DNA of 64,000 nt from Clostridium fallax (lineage in GTDB: Bacteria > Bacillota > Clostridia > Clostridiales > Clostridiaceae). Positions 50,671 through 59,039 of the stretch are shown piece by piece (the stretch's first letter is position 1; each line of letters starts with the position of its first letter). The notes beneath the pieces are model-generated. The model was given only the letters and a program-made list of their open reading frames with translations, was not told where the DNA came from and made no database searches. Made by a program: the position numbers and the translations under genes. Location: the NCBI RefSeq assembly GCF_900129365.1, contig NZ_FQVM01000001.1, positions 62,001 through 126,000 on the forward strand. The letters are read 5' to 3'.

Positions 50671-52678
50671 ATCTATATCCTAAAGCAAAACCAACTTGAT
50701 ATACTATTGTGGCTATTATTAAAGCTACTATGAAAGTATAAACTGCAGTAAATATTGTCCACTTCCAAGAGTTTGTTTCTCTTTTTACAGCACCTAACGC
50801 TGCAACACATGGAGTATATAGAAGTGACATTACCATAAATGAAAGTGCTGTTAATGGAGTAAATACTCCCTGAATTGCACTAATTAAAGCATCTCCCTCA
50901 TCAACGCCTGCATAAACCATTCCCATAGTTGCTACAACTGATTCCTTAGCTATAATTCCTGCAAATAAACTTACTGCAGCTTGCCAATTACCAAAACCTG
51001 CTGGTGCAAATATTGGTGCTAAGAAATTACCAACTTTACCTAGAATTGATTCATCAGAATATTGTTCTACTCCAGCTGGTAATACTGAAAGAACCCATAT
51101 TACAACTACTAGTGGTAATATTACTACTCCAGCTTTCTTTAAGAATGCACCAGCCTTTTCCCAAGTAAGCATTAATACATTTTTAATTGATGGTATTCTA
51201 TATGGTGGTAATTCCATAACAAAATATGATGTTTCACCTTTAAATAAAGTTTTACTAAATATCTTACCAGATATCAAAGCTATTATAATTCCTAAAGCAT
51301 ATAAAGAAAATAATATTATTCCTGCCTTATTTGGGAAAAACGCTGCTACAAAAACCATGTATACTGGTAATCTAGCTCCACAAGAAACAAATGGGTTAAT
51401 TAAAATAGCTATCATTCTATCTTTTTTATTTTCTAGTGTTCTAGTTGACATTATTCCCGGAACATTACATCCTGATCCAACTATCATAGATACAAAAGTT
51501 TTTCCATGTAAGCCTAAGCTTCTCATTAATCTATCCATTACATAAGCAGATCTTGCCATGTATCCACTGTCCTCTAATAATCCTATTAAAAAGTACATAA
51601 CCATAATTAATGGTAAGAATGAAATTACTGAACCAAGTCCAGCTATTAATCCATCACTTACAAATCCACTTAAAAATTCTGGTGCTCCTGATGATGCCAA
51701 CTTATCTGATATGATTCCACCAAAATCCCCTATAGCACCATCTAACCAATCTTGCATTCCAGCGCCTATAGTGAATGTTATTTGATATAAAAGAAACATA
51801 ATTACTGCAAAAATAGGAATTCCTAAAAACTTATTTGTAACTACTTTATCTATTTTATCTGTTAACGTTTCTTTTCTTGTATTTTGTCTTCTAATAGCAC
51901 TAGATGTTATTGATGATATGTATGTATACCTTTTATCAACTATTGCCATTTCAGCTTCAAATCCTATTTTATCTGATATAGTATTATTACTCTTTTCAAG
52001 TTGATTTAAAACATCCACAGCTCCAACTTCTGTAACTAAATTTTTCATATAGTTATCATTTTCTAGAAGTTTTAAAGCTGTCCATTTTATCATATAGTTT
52101 AATTTATCTTTATATGCTGATAACACACTTTCTAAATTCTTAATCTCTTCTTTTAATTCCTCACCATAGTCTACTAAAGTACCCTTACTAGCATTTTTTG
52201 TGGATATCGCTGCTTTTATAAGCTCATCAATTCCTTCCCTTTTTAGTGCAACAGTAGGAATTATAGGAACTCCTAATTCCTTTGAAAGTTTCTTTACATC
52301 TATATCAATTCCTTTATCTTTTGCACTATCCATCATATTTAAAGCTACAACTACATTTGCTCCCATTTCAATTAGTTGAGTTGTTAAATATAAATTTCTT
52401 TCTATATTAGTAGCATCTACAACATTTATTACTACATCTGGTTTATCTTGTATTATATAGTTTCTTGCAACAATCTCATCTTCTGAATAAGCGCCTAAAC
52501 TATAAGTACCAGGTAAGTCTACAATAGTAAATTCTTCACCATTATATTTTAATTTTCCTTCTTTCTTTTCAACTGTAACCCCCGGCCAGTTACCTACATG
52601 TTGTCTTGATTTTGTTAGTATATTGAATATACTGGTTTTACCACAATTAGGATTACCAGCTAATGCTATAGTATTCAT
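50669..52678 (-). CDS. feoB: Ferrous iron transporter FeoB
   Basis: The 669-residue protein has an N-terminal G domain with GNPNCGKTS (residues 8-16), DLPGTYSL and NMMDSAKDKG, a helical GDI-like domain (170-270), and a membrane part with the Gate motifs (GSGCNVPGIMSTRTLENK, then FVSCGARLPVYMVF) characteristic of FeoB. It imports Fe2+ across the cytoplasmic membrane. It is the last gene of the feo operon; its own Fur box lies in the 50-base gap after feoA, so it may also be transcribed separately. Confidence 0.95.
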   Translation of the reverse strand: MNTIALAGNPNCGKTSIFNILTKSRQHVGNWPGVTVEKKEGKLKYNGEEFTIVDLPGTYSLGAYSEDEIVARNYIIQDKPDVVINVVDATNIERNLYLTTQLIEMGANVVVALNMMDSAKDKGIDIDVKKLSKELGVPIIPTVALKREGIDELIKAAISTKNASKGTLVDYGEELKEEIKNLESVLSAYKDKLNYMIKWTALKLLENDNYMKNLVTEVGAVDVLNQLEKSNNTISDKIGFEAEMAIVDKRYTYISSITSSAIRRQNTRKETLTDKIDKVVTNKFLGIPIFAVIMFLLYQITFTIGAGMQDWLDGAIGDFGGIISDKLASSGAPEFLSGFVSDGLIAGLGSVISFLPLIMVMYFLIGLLEDSGYMARSAYVMDRLMRSLGLHGKTFVSMIVGSGCNVPGIMSTRTLENKKDRMIAILINPFVSCGARLPVYMVFVAAFFPNKAGIILFSLYALGIIIALISGKIFSKTLFKGETSYFVMELPPYRIPSIKNVLMLTWEKAGAFLKKAGVVILPLVVVIWVLSVLPAGVEQYSDESILGKVGNFLAPIFAPAGFGNWQAAVSLFAGIIAKESVVATMGMVYAGVDEGDALISAIQGVFTPLTALSFMVMSLLYTPCVAALGAVKRETNSWKWTIFTAVYTFIVALIIATIVYQVGFALGYR

Positions 52679-52696
52679 TTCACTCCCCCTTAAAAA

Positions 52697-52711
52697 TAAT
52701 AATCATTATCA
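52697..52711. promoter_or_regulatory. Fur box upstream of feoB
   Basis: TAATAATCATTATCA matches the 7-1-7 Fur consensus (TGATAATNATTATCA) at 13 of 14 defined positions. It sits 19 bases upstream of the feoB start. Confidence 0.7.
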
Positions 52712-52729
52712 ATTTATACTTAAAAAAAT

Positions 52730-52954
52730 TTAATTCTGTTGAACCATTATTTTTCTAGCCATACTCATATCTAAAGCAAGTCTACTTCCACTTACTCCTA
52801 GTATAACTGATACACCATCATTTTTTATTATATCTATACTTGATCCGTGAGCAATTCCCATCTCTCTTAATTTTTTTCCCATAGCTTCACTCATAATTAT
52901 GTTATTTACAATTACACTTTTTCCTTCTTCAATAAAAGCTACTGGCATTATCAT
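52730..52954 (-). CDS. feoA: FeoA-family protein, second copy
   Basis: The 74-residue SH3-like protein (MIMPVAFIEEGKSVIVNNII, KKLREMGIAHGSSIDIIKND, LALDMSMARKIMV) is the FeoA domain, which assists FeoB at the cytoplasmic face. GAGGTGATT precedes the ATG at 52954. It is 10 bases after the other feoA copy; the two differ in sequence, so they may form a heteromeric partner for FeoB. Confidence 0.88.
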   Translation of the reverse strand: MIMPVAFIEEGKSVIVNNIIMSEAMGKKLREMGIAHGSSIDIIKNDGVSVILGVSGSRLALDMSMARKIMVQQN

Positions 52955-52964
52955 ATAATCACCT

Positions 52965-53183
52965 CTATACTATTATTGCTTTCGCTTCATCTCTTCTTAA
53001 TGTTAACTTATATCCTCTAATTAAAACCTCTATAGGATCTCCTAAAGGTGCTTTTCCTGTAATTTCAACTTCTACTCCTGGAGTTATTCCCATATCTAAA
53101 AGTCTTCTTCTTACAGAACTATCCTTTTCGATACCCTTTACTTTTGCTTTATCACCAATTTCCAATTTCTCTAATGTATTCAT
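52965..53183 (-). CDS. feoA: FeoA-family protein, first copy
   Basis: The 72-residue FeoA protein contains GDKAKVKGIEKDSSVRRRLLD, MGITPGVEVEITGKAPLGDP and YKLTLRRDEAKAI, closer to the canonical FeoA than the second copy. AGGAGG precedes its ATG. It follows the FeoC-like gene by 14 bases. Confidence 0.92.
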   Translation of the reverse strand: MNTLEKLEIGDKAKVKGIEKDSSVRRRLLDMGITPGVEVEITGKAPLGDPIEVLIRGYKLTLRRDEAKAIIV

Positions 53184-53197
53184 TTATATTAAGCCTC

Positions 53198-53464
53198 CTA
53201 TAAATTATTCTTTTTTAAAGCATTTTTACTCTTTTCTGTCAATTCCCATTTAATAATGTCATTTAATGCCTTATTAGAACATCCACAATTACACTTAGAA
53301 CACATCTCAGGTTTACAACCTTCTTCTCTTTTTATGTATTCTTGTTTTATTAATTGTTCTCTAAGCTGCTCCGCCATTATTTCACTTATTCCAAGTTCCT
53401 TAGAAATTGCCTTAGATGAAAATTCGCCTCCATTATTTATAAAATTTAATATTCTTATAATCAT
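53198..53464 (-). CDS. FeoC-like winged-helix protein with a cysteine cluster
   Basis: The start chosen is the ATG at 53464, eight bases after GGGAG; the ATG at 53479 has no site. The 88-residue protein has an N-terminal winged helix (GGEFSSKAISKELGISEIMAEQL) and a Cys-rich stretch CKPEMCSKCNCGC that resembles the iron-sulfur cluster loop of FeoC. A C-terminal helix of Lys-rich residues follows. FeoC proteins modulate FeoB in response to iron-sulfur status. It is the first gene of the feo operon, after two Fur boxes. Confidence 0.78.
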   Translation of the reverse strand: MIIRILNFINNGGEFSSKAISKELGISEIMAEQLREQLIKQEYIKREEGCKPEMCSKCNCGCSNKALNDIIKWELTEKSKNALKKNNL

Positions 53465-53479
53465 CTTATTATCTCCCAT

Positions 53480-53494
53480 TGATACCTATTATCA
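53480..53494. promoter_or_regulatory. Fur box near the start of the feo operon
   Basis: TGATACCTATTATCA matches the 7-1-7 consensus at 12 of 14 defined positions and overlaps the leader just upstream of the FeoC-like start. Confidence 0.5.
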
Positions 53495-53515
53495 TTGGTT
53501 AAAGTATAATTTATA

Positions 53516-53530
53516 TGATAATGATTTTCA
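53516..53530. promoter_or_regulatory. Fur box upstream of the feo operon
   Basis: TGATAATGATTTTCA matches the 7-1-7 Fur consensus at 13 of 14 defined positions, 52 bases before the FeoC-like start. The rest of 53531-53740 shows no gene. Confidence 0.7.
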
Positions 53531-53740
53531 ATATATATTTAATACTGTATGATGTAATTATCTTCTATTAATTGATAATAACTTTCATTTGCTTTGATTT
53601 ACTAAATATTTAACAAAATATTATATTTTCCCTGCATATGTTAATGTAAATGTTTATATACAAACTTTTTATTTATTATTATAAAAATTAGTATTATTCA
53701 TAATAATTTCTATATAAATAATACTAATTTAATAATAAAA

Positions 53741-53784
53741 AAAGATTATCTTAAGATATATTTTTATAAACCTTAAGATAATCT
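53741..53784 (-). terminator. Terminator of the gap-pgk-tpiA-gpmI operon
   Basis: AGATTATCTTAAG (53743-53755) pairs perfectly with CTTAAGATAATCT (53772-53784); a T run follows on the minus strand. It lies downstream of gpmI. Confidence 0.87.
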
Positions 53785-53846
53785 ATATTTTTTATTTAGT
53801 AATTAATCTAATAATATATAAATTAAAAACACATATTAAAGTTAGA

Positions 53847-55382
53847 CTATTTTATTAAACATTCTCCAGTCATTTCTTCTGGAATTTCTAGTCCCATAAC
53901 CTTAAGCATTGTTGGGGCTATGTCAGCTAATTTTCCACCATCTTTTAATGATTTACCTTCGGCATCCTTTGAAATCCATAGGAATGGTACTGGATTTGTT
54001 GTGTGTGAAGTCATTGGCTTACCATTTGAGAAATCTATCATAGTTTCAGCATTTCCGTGGTCAGCAGTTATAAATACAGTACCTTCCTTTTCTAATACCT
54101 TATTTACAACTTTTCCAAGACATTCATCTACTGTTTCTACAGCTTTTACAGCTGCATCAACTATTCCAGTATGTCCAACCATATCTGGGTTTGCATAGTT
54201 AAGTATTATCATATCATACTTATCTTGATCTAATCTCTTTAATAATTCATCTGTTACTTCATATGCACTCATTTCTGGTTTAAGATCATATGTGGCAACC
54301 TTTGGTGATGGTATTAAAGCTCTTTCTTCACCTGCATTTGGAGCCTCTACTCCACCATTAAAGAAGAATGTAACATGAGCATATTTTTCAGTTTCAGCTA
54401 TTCTTAATTGGTTTAAACCTTTTTTACTTACATACTCTCCTAAAGTATTTGTATAACTTTGAGGCTTATAAGCTACCTCTACTCCTTCAATAGTTTTATC
54501 ATATTGAGTCATAGATACAAAAGTTAAGTTTAATTTTTCTCTTTGGAATCCAGTAAAGTTTGGATCAACTAAAGCTCTAGTTATCTCTCTTGCTCTATCT
54601 GGTCTAAAGTTGAAGAATATTACTGAGTCTCCATTGCTTATTTTACCTGTTGGATGTCCGTCTTCTAAAATAACACATGGTAAAACAAATTCGTCTGTTT
54701 TATTATCATTATATGAATTTTCCATACATTCTACAGCACTATTTGCAAATTCACCTTTAGCATTTACCATGGCATCGTAAGCTAATTGAACTCTTTCCCA
54801 TCTATTATCTCTATCCATAGCATAATATCTACCACTTATAGTAGCTATTTTACCAACACCTAGTTCTTTCATATAACTTTGTAATTGTTCTATGAATTCT
54901 TTTCCTGATGAAGGAGCAACGTCTCTACCATCCATAAATGCATGAACATACACCTTTTGTAATCCACTTTCTTTTGCAAGCTTTAAAAGATCTTTTAAAT
55001 GATCTATGTGTGAGTGAACTCCACCATCTGAAAGAAGTCCCATTAAGTGTAGAGCTGAATCATTTTTCTTAGCATTATTTACAGCTAAATTTAAAGCTTC
55101 ATTCTTAAAGAAGTTTCCTTCTTGTATTTCTTTTGTTATTCTTGTTAATTCTTGATAAACTATTCTTCCTGCACCTATATTTAAGTGACCAACTTCTGAA
55201 TTACCCATTTGACCTTGTGGAAGTCCTACTTGTAATCCACTTGCTTGTAATTCAGTATGTGGATATTCTTTAAATAATTTATCATAGTTTGGCTTCTTTG
55301 CTGCAGTTACAGCATTACCATCAGCTGCTGGTGCATCTCCAAATCCATCTAATATCATTAACATTACTGGTTTTTTAGTCAT
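53847..55382 (-). CDS. gpmI: 2,3-bisphosphoglycerate-independent phosphoglycerate mutase
   Basis: The start chosen is the ATG at 55382 behind GGAGGG; the upstream TTG at 55394 lies too far in front of it. The 511-residue alkaline-phosphatase-superfamily enzyme starts TKKPVMLMILDGFGDAP and has the catalytic serine in GQMGNSEVGHLNIGAGR, and metal ligands in NYANPDMVGHTG and FITADHGNAE. It needs Mn2+ and interconverts 3- and 2-phosphoglycerate. It is the fourth gene of the glycolytic operon. Confidence 0.96.
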   Translation of the reverse strand: MTKKPVMLMILDGFGDAPAADGNAVTAAKKPNYDKLFKEYPHTELQASGLQVGLPQGQMGNSEVGHLNIGAGRIVYQELTRITKEIQEGNFFKNEALNLAVNNAKKNDSALHLMGLLSDGGVHSHIDHLKDLLKLAKESGLQKVYVHAFMDGRDVAPSSGKEFIEQLQSYMKELGVGKIATISGRYYAMDRDNRWERVQLAYDAMVNAKGEFANSAVECMENSYNDNKTDEFVLPCVILEDGHPTGKISNGDSVIFFNFRPDRAREITRALVDPNFTGFQREKLNLTFVSMTQYDKTIEGVEVAYKPQSYTNTLGEYVSKKGLNQLRIAETEKYAHVTFFFNGGVEAPNAGEERALIPSPKVATYDLKPEMSAYEVTDELLKRLDQDKYDMIILNYANPDMVGHTGIVDAAVKAVETVDECLGKVVNKVLEKEGTVFITADHGNAETMIDFSNGKPMTSHTTNPVPFLWISKDAEGKSLKDGGKLADIAPTMLKVMGLEIPEEMTGECLIK

Positions 55383-55488
55383 AGTACCCTCCAAAATAAA
55401 GAATTATATATCTAATTATATTATTAGTATAAATTCTTTTGTTACTCTTTAATAAATTACAAAATTATTATAATATGGTCATAATAAA

Positions 55489-55537
55489 AAAACAACAGCA
55501 ACAAACAATTGGTATCAGTTGCCTATTGCTATTGTTT
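55489..55537 (-). terminator. Intercistronic hairpin between tpiA and gpmI
   Basis: AACAGCAACAAACAATT (55494-55510) pairs imperfectly with the region 55519-55537 (GTTGCC, TTGCTATTGTTT), with T-rich sequence after it on the minus strand. It may be a partial terminator or a processing stem. Confidence 0.5.
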
Positions 55538-55557
55538 AATATAATTTATTTTAAATT

Positions 55558-56304
55558 CTAGTAATTAACTATACCAGAAAAATCTGCAGCTACTAAGCTA
55601 GCTCCACCAACTAAAGCTCCATCAATATCTGACTTTGACATTTGTTCTTTTATTGTAGCTGGTTTAACTGATCCACCATATTGAATTCTTACTTTTTCAG
55701 CAACTTCTGGTCCAAACATATCTGAAACTTTATTTCTAATTGCAGCTATTGTTTCATTAGCTTGATCTGATGTAGCAGTTTTTCCAGTTCCTATAGCCCA
55801 GATTGGCTCATAAGCTATAACTATTTTCTCAACTTGCTCTTTAGTTAATCCTTCTAAATCAAGTTTAACTTGAGCTCCAATTATATCATTAGTTCTTCCT
55901 GATTCTCTTTCTTGTAATGTTTCACCAACACAAAGAATTGGAATTATATTATGAGCAAAAGCAGCTTTTAACTTCTTATTAACAGTTTCATCTGTTTCAT
56001 TGAAGTATTGTCTTCTTTCACTGTGTCCAATTATTACATAATCTATGTTTAATGCTTCTAACATTCTTGGAGCTATTTCTCCTGTGAAAGCACCTTTTTC
56101 TTCAAAGTGCATGTTTTGAGCACCAACTTTTATGTTTGAACCTTTTACAGCTTTAGTTACTGCATCTAGGCAAACAAATGTAGGACAAACTACAACTTCA
56201 CATTTAGCATCCTTTACTAATGGTTTTAATTCTTCTACTAGTTTAACTGCTTCATCAACAGTATAGTGCATTTTCCAGTTTCCTGCGATTATTGGCATTC
56301 TCAT
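55558..56304 (-). CDS. tpiA: Triosephosphate isomerase
   Basis: The start chosen is the ATG at 56304, six bases after GAGGTG. The 248-residue TIM-barrel enzyme carries Lys in IAGNWKMH, the catalytic His in VIIGHSERRQ and Glu in VIAYEPIWAIGTGKTA, and the phosphate loop GGSVKP. It interconverts dihydroxyacetone phosphate and glyceraldehyde-3-phosphate. Third gene of the operon, with hairpins on both sides. Confidence 0.97.
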   Translation of the reverse strand: MRMPIIAGNWKMHYTVDEAVKLVEELKPLVKDAKCEVVVCPTFVCLDAVTKAVKGSNIKVGAQNMHFEEKGAFTGEIAPRMLEALNIDYVIIGHSERRQYFNETDETVNKKLKAAFAHNIIPILCVGETLQERESGRTNDIIGAQVKLDLEGLTKEQVEKIVIAYEPIWAIGTGKTATSDQANETIAAIRNKVSDMFGPEVAEKVRIQYGGSVKPATIKEQMSKSDIDGALVGGASLVAADFSGIVNY

Positions 56305-56347
56305 TAAAATCACCTCATAAAATTTTTAATATTTTTTGCGAAAACAA

Positions 56348-56371
56348 GGTCTTGGACCATATTCCAAAACC
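56348..56371 (-). repeat. Intercistronic stem-loop between pgk and tpiA
   Basis: GGTCTTGG (56348-56355) pairs with CCAAAACC (56364-56371) with one mismatch. It resembles the GGTCTGG stem in the gap-pgk gap and may be an mRNA processing or stability element. Confidence 0.5.
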
Positions 56372-56393
56372 CTGTATAATTTTTTAATTAATA

Positions 56394-57587
56394 CTACTTA
56401 TCATTTAAAGCAGCTATTCCAGGTAATACTTTTCCTTCTAAGAATTCTAATGAAGCTCCACCACCTGTTGAGATGTGAGTCATTTTATCACCAAATCCTA
56501 AAATATTAACAGCAGCAGCTGAGTCTCCTCCACCGATTACTGTTGTAGCAGCAGCGTCAGCCATAGCTTTAGCAACAGCTATTGTTCCCTTATTAAAGTT
56601 TTCAAATTCGAATACTCCCATTGGTCCGTTCCATATTACAGTTTTAGCAACCTTTATAGCATCAGCATATAAAGTTTCTGTCTTAGGTCCGATATCTAAT
56701 CCCATAAATCCTGCTGGTATATTTTGATCTTCTGTAACAACTGGCTCAACATCCTTAAATTCAGCAGCAACTCTATGATCTACTGGTAATAAGAATTTAA
56801 CTCCCTTAGCAGCAGCTTTTTCTATCATTTCCTTAGCATATTCAACTCTATCTTCTTCAACTAGTGAACTTCCGATTCCGTATCCTTGTGCTTTTAAGAA
56901 TGTATAAGCCATTCCACCACCGATTATTAATGTATCAACCTTATCTAAAAGATTGTTTATAACGTTAATCTTATCTGAAACTTTAGCTCCACCTAAAATA
57001 GCTACGAATGGTCTTTCTGGTGTTTCTACAGCATCACCTAAGAATTTAAGCTCTTTTTGGATTAAGTATCCACATACTGCTGTATCAAGATATTCAGTAA
57101 CACCAACTGTTGAGCAGTGTGCTCTGTGTGCAGTTCCAAAAGCATCGTTAACGAATATTTCAGCTAATGAAGCTAATTCTTTTGAGAATTCTTCACCATT
57201 CTTAGTTTCTTCTTTTCTGTATCTAGTGTTTTCTAATAAAACGACATCTCCATCTTTCATGTTAGCAACTGCTTTTTTAGCATTTTCTCCAACAACGTTG
57301 TCATCTGCTGCAAAAACAACTTCTTTACCTAACATTTCACCTAATCTCTTAGCTACTGGTGCTAATGAAAGTTCTGGCTTTGGTTCTCCCTTTGGTTTTC
57401 CCATGTGTGAGCAAAGTATAACTTTAGCTCCATTGTCTACTAAATATTTTATTGTAGGAAGTGCTCCATTTAATCTGTTTTCATCAGTTATAACACCATC
57501 TTTTAGTGGTACATTGAAGTCACATCTTACTAATACTTTTTTACCTTTAACTTGAATATCTTCTATAGTTTTCTTATTGAAGTTCAT
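56394..57587 (-). CDS. pgk: Phosphoglycerate kinase
   Basis: The start chosen is the ATG at 57587, six bases after GAGGTG. The 397-residue enzyme has VKGKKVLVRCDFNVPLKDG, LCSHMGKPKG, LLENTRYRKEE, FVNDAFGTAHRAH and FVAILGGAKVSDKI in the N lobe, and VIWNGPMGVFE and VIGGGDSAAAV in the nucleotide-binding lobe. It makes ATP from 1,3-bisphosphoglycerate. Second gene of the operon. Confidence 0.97.
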   Translation of the reverse strand: MNFNKKTIEDIQVKGKKVLVRCDFNVPLKDGVITDENRLNGALPTIKYLVDNGAKVILCSHMGKPKGEPKPELSLAPVAKRLGEMLGKEVVFAADDNVVGENAKKAVANMKDGDVVLLENTRYRKEETKNGEEFSKELASLAEIFVNDAFGTAHRAHCSTVGVTEYLDTAVCGYLIQKELKFLGDAVETPERPFVAILGGAKVSDKINVINNLLDKVDTLIIGGGMAYTFLKAQGYGIGSSLVEEDRVEYAKEMIEKAAAKGVKFLLPVDHRVAAEFKDVEPVVTEDQNIPAGFMGLDIGPKTETLYADAIKVAKTVIWNGPMGVFEFENFNKGTIAVAKAMADAAATTVIGGGDSAAAVNILGFGDKMTHISTGGGASLEFLEGKVLPGIAALNDK

Positions 57588-57629
57588 TTTATTCACCTCT
57601 ACATAGAATATTTTTTCCGTATATTAAAT

Positions 57630-57667
57630 TGGTCTGGCCTCATAGCCTTAACTATAAAACCAGACCA
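57630..57667 (-). repeat. Intercistronic stem-loop between gap and pgk
   Basis: TGGTCTGG (57630-57637) pairs perfectly with CCAGACCA (57660-57667). No T run follows, so it is more likely a processing or stability stem than a terminator. Confidence 0.6.
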
Positions 57668-57711
57668 TATATGATTCTCTTATTAAATCACCAATTAACA
57701 GTTAGTTTAAA

Positions 57712-58716
57712 TTACTTTGAAACTTCAACGAAGTATTTTAAAGTTCTTACTAATTGTGAAGTGTATGACATTTCATTGTCGTACCATGAAGCAACTTTAA
57801 CTAATTGTTGTCCGTTAACTTCCATAATCTTAGTTTGAGTTGCATCGAATAATGAACCGAAGTTAATTCCGATTACGTCTGCTGATACGATTGGATCTTC
57901 AGTGTATCCGAATGATTCATTAGCAGCAGCTTTCATTGCAGCATTTATTTCTTCAACTGTAGTGTTTTTACCTAAAACACAAACTAACTCAGTTAATGAA
58001 CCAGTTATTACTGGAACTCTTTGAGCATTTCCGTCTAATTTTCCAGCTAATTCTGGAATAACTAATCCGATTGCTTTAGCAGCACCAGTTGAGTTAGGGA
58101 TTATACTTCCAGCAGCAGCTCTAGCTCTTCTTAAGTCTCCCTTTCTGTGTGGGCCATCTAAAGTATTTTGGTCATTAGTGTAAGCGTGGATTGTAGTCAT
58201 GAATCCTTCTTTTAATCCAAAGCTGTCATTTAATACTTTAGCCATTGGAGCTAAGCAGTTAGTAGTACATGAAGCACCTGATATAACTGTTTCATCTCCC
58301 TTTAATATATTTTGGTTTACGTTAAATACAACTGTTGGAAGGTCGTTTCCAGCAGGAGCTGATATAACAACTTTCTTAGCACCAGCTTTTATGTGAGCTG
58401 AAGCCTTTTCCTTTGATGCGAAGAATCCAGTACACTCAAGAACTACGTCTACGTTTAATTCTCCCCATGGTAAGTTTTCTGGATTTGCTTCTGCAGTAAC
58501 TTTTATTTCTTTTCCGTTAACTACGAAAGCTCCTTCTTTAACTTCGATATCTCCATCGAATCTTCCTTGAGCTGAATCATATTTAAATAAATGAGCTAAC
58601 ATTTTAGCGTCTGTTAAGTCATTGATTGCAACAACTTCAAATTCTGGGTTGTTGATCATTAATCTTAATGCTAATCTTCCTATTCTTCCAAAACCATTAA
58701 TAGCTACTCTTGCCAT
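57712..58716 (-). CDS. gap: Glyceraldehyde-3-phosphate dehydrogenase, NAD-dependent
   Basis: The 334-residue enzyme has the NAD-binding MARVAINGFGRIGRLALRL, with Asp33 (INDLTD) selecting NAD, catalytic Cys150 in SGASCTTNCLAPM, and WYDNEMSYTSQLVRT at the end. It oxidises glyceraldehyde-3-phosphate with phosphate to 1,3-bisphosphoglycerate. It is the first gene of the operon, behind a promoter with CggR-type operator repeats. AGGAGG precedes the ATG. Confidence 0.97.
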   Translation of the reverse strand: MARVAINGFGRIGRLALRLMINNPEFEVVAINDLTDAKMLAHLFKYDSAQGRFDGDIEVKEGAFVVNGKEIKVTAEANPENLPWGELNVDVVLECTGFFASKEKASAHIKAGAKKVVISAPAGNDLPTVVFNVNQNILKGDETVISGASCTTNCLAPMAKVLNDSFGLKEGFMTTIHAYTNDQNTLDGPHRKGDLRRARAAAGSIIPNSTGAAKAIGLVIPELAGKLDGNAQRVPVITGSLTELVCVLGKNTTVEEINAAMKAAANESFGYTEDPIVSADVIGINFGSLFDATQTKIMEVNGQQLVKVASWYDNEMSYTSQLVRTLKYFVEVSK

Positions 58717-58806
58717 TAGAAATACCTCCTAGATATTATAAATTAAATATTTTAAAATATTTTACTTATTTATATGTAAATGCGGAATCTTTAACTGGTC
58801 AATTGA

Positions 58807-58833
58807 TGTCCCAGTTATTTTTTTTGTGTCCCA
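58807..58833 (-). promoter_or_regulatory. CggR operator, two GGGACA repeats upstream of gap
   Basis: TGTCCCA at 58807-58813 and again at 58827-58833 (minus strand TGGGACA), 20 bp apart, just downstream of the likely start site of gap. This resembles the Bacillus CggR operator, which blocks elongation. Confidence 0.72.
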
Positions 58834-58846
58834 CAATACATTTACT

Positions 58847-58875
58847 ATTATAAAACAATTATGATAATTTTTAAA
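58847..58875 (-). promoter_or_regulatory. Promoter of the gap operon
   Basis: On the minus strand TTTAAA (58870-58875), 17 nt, TATAAT (58847-58852). The start would be near 58840, directly before the CggR repeats. Confidence 0.6.
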
Positions 58876-59039
58876 TAGCATTTTAAAGAAAAATATATTT
58901 TTTTTGAAAAATGCATTTTTTTGTCTTATTTTAATATGACCATTATACTATTTAAATATACTTATATAATTGCCCTTTTAATATATTTTTTACTTTGTTT
59001 ATAAAAATAAAATTAATCTATAATTAATGTTAATATTTA

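Noticed and set aside
56953..57555. 200-codon plus-strand ORF opposite pgk
   Set aside because: It is antisense to a highly conserved gene with biased codon use, without a ribosome binding site.
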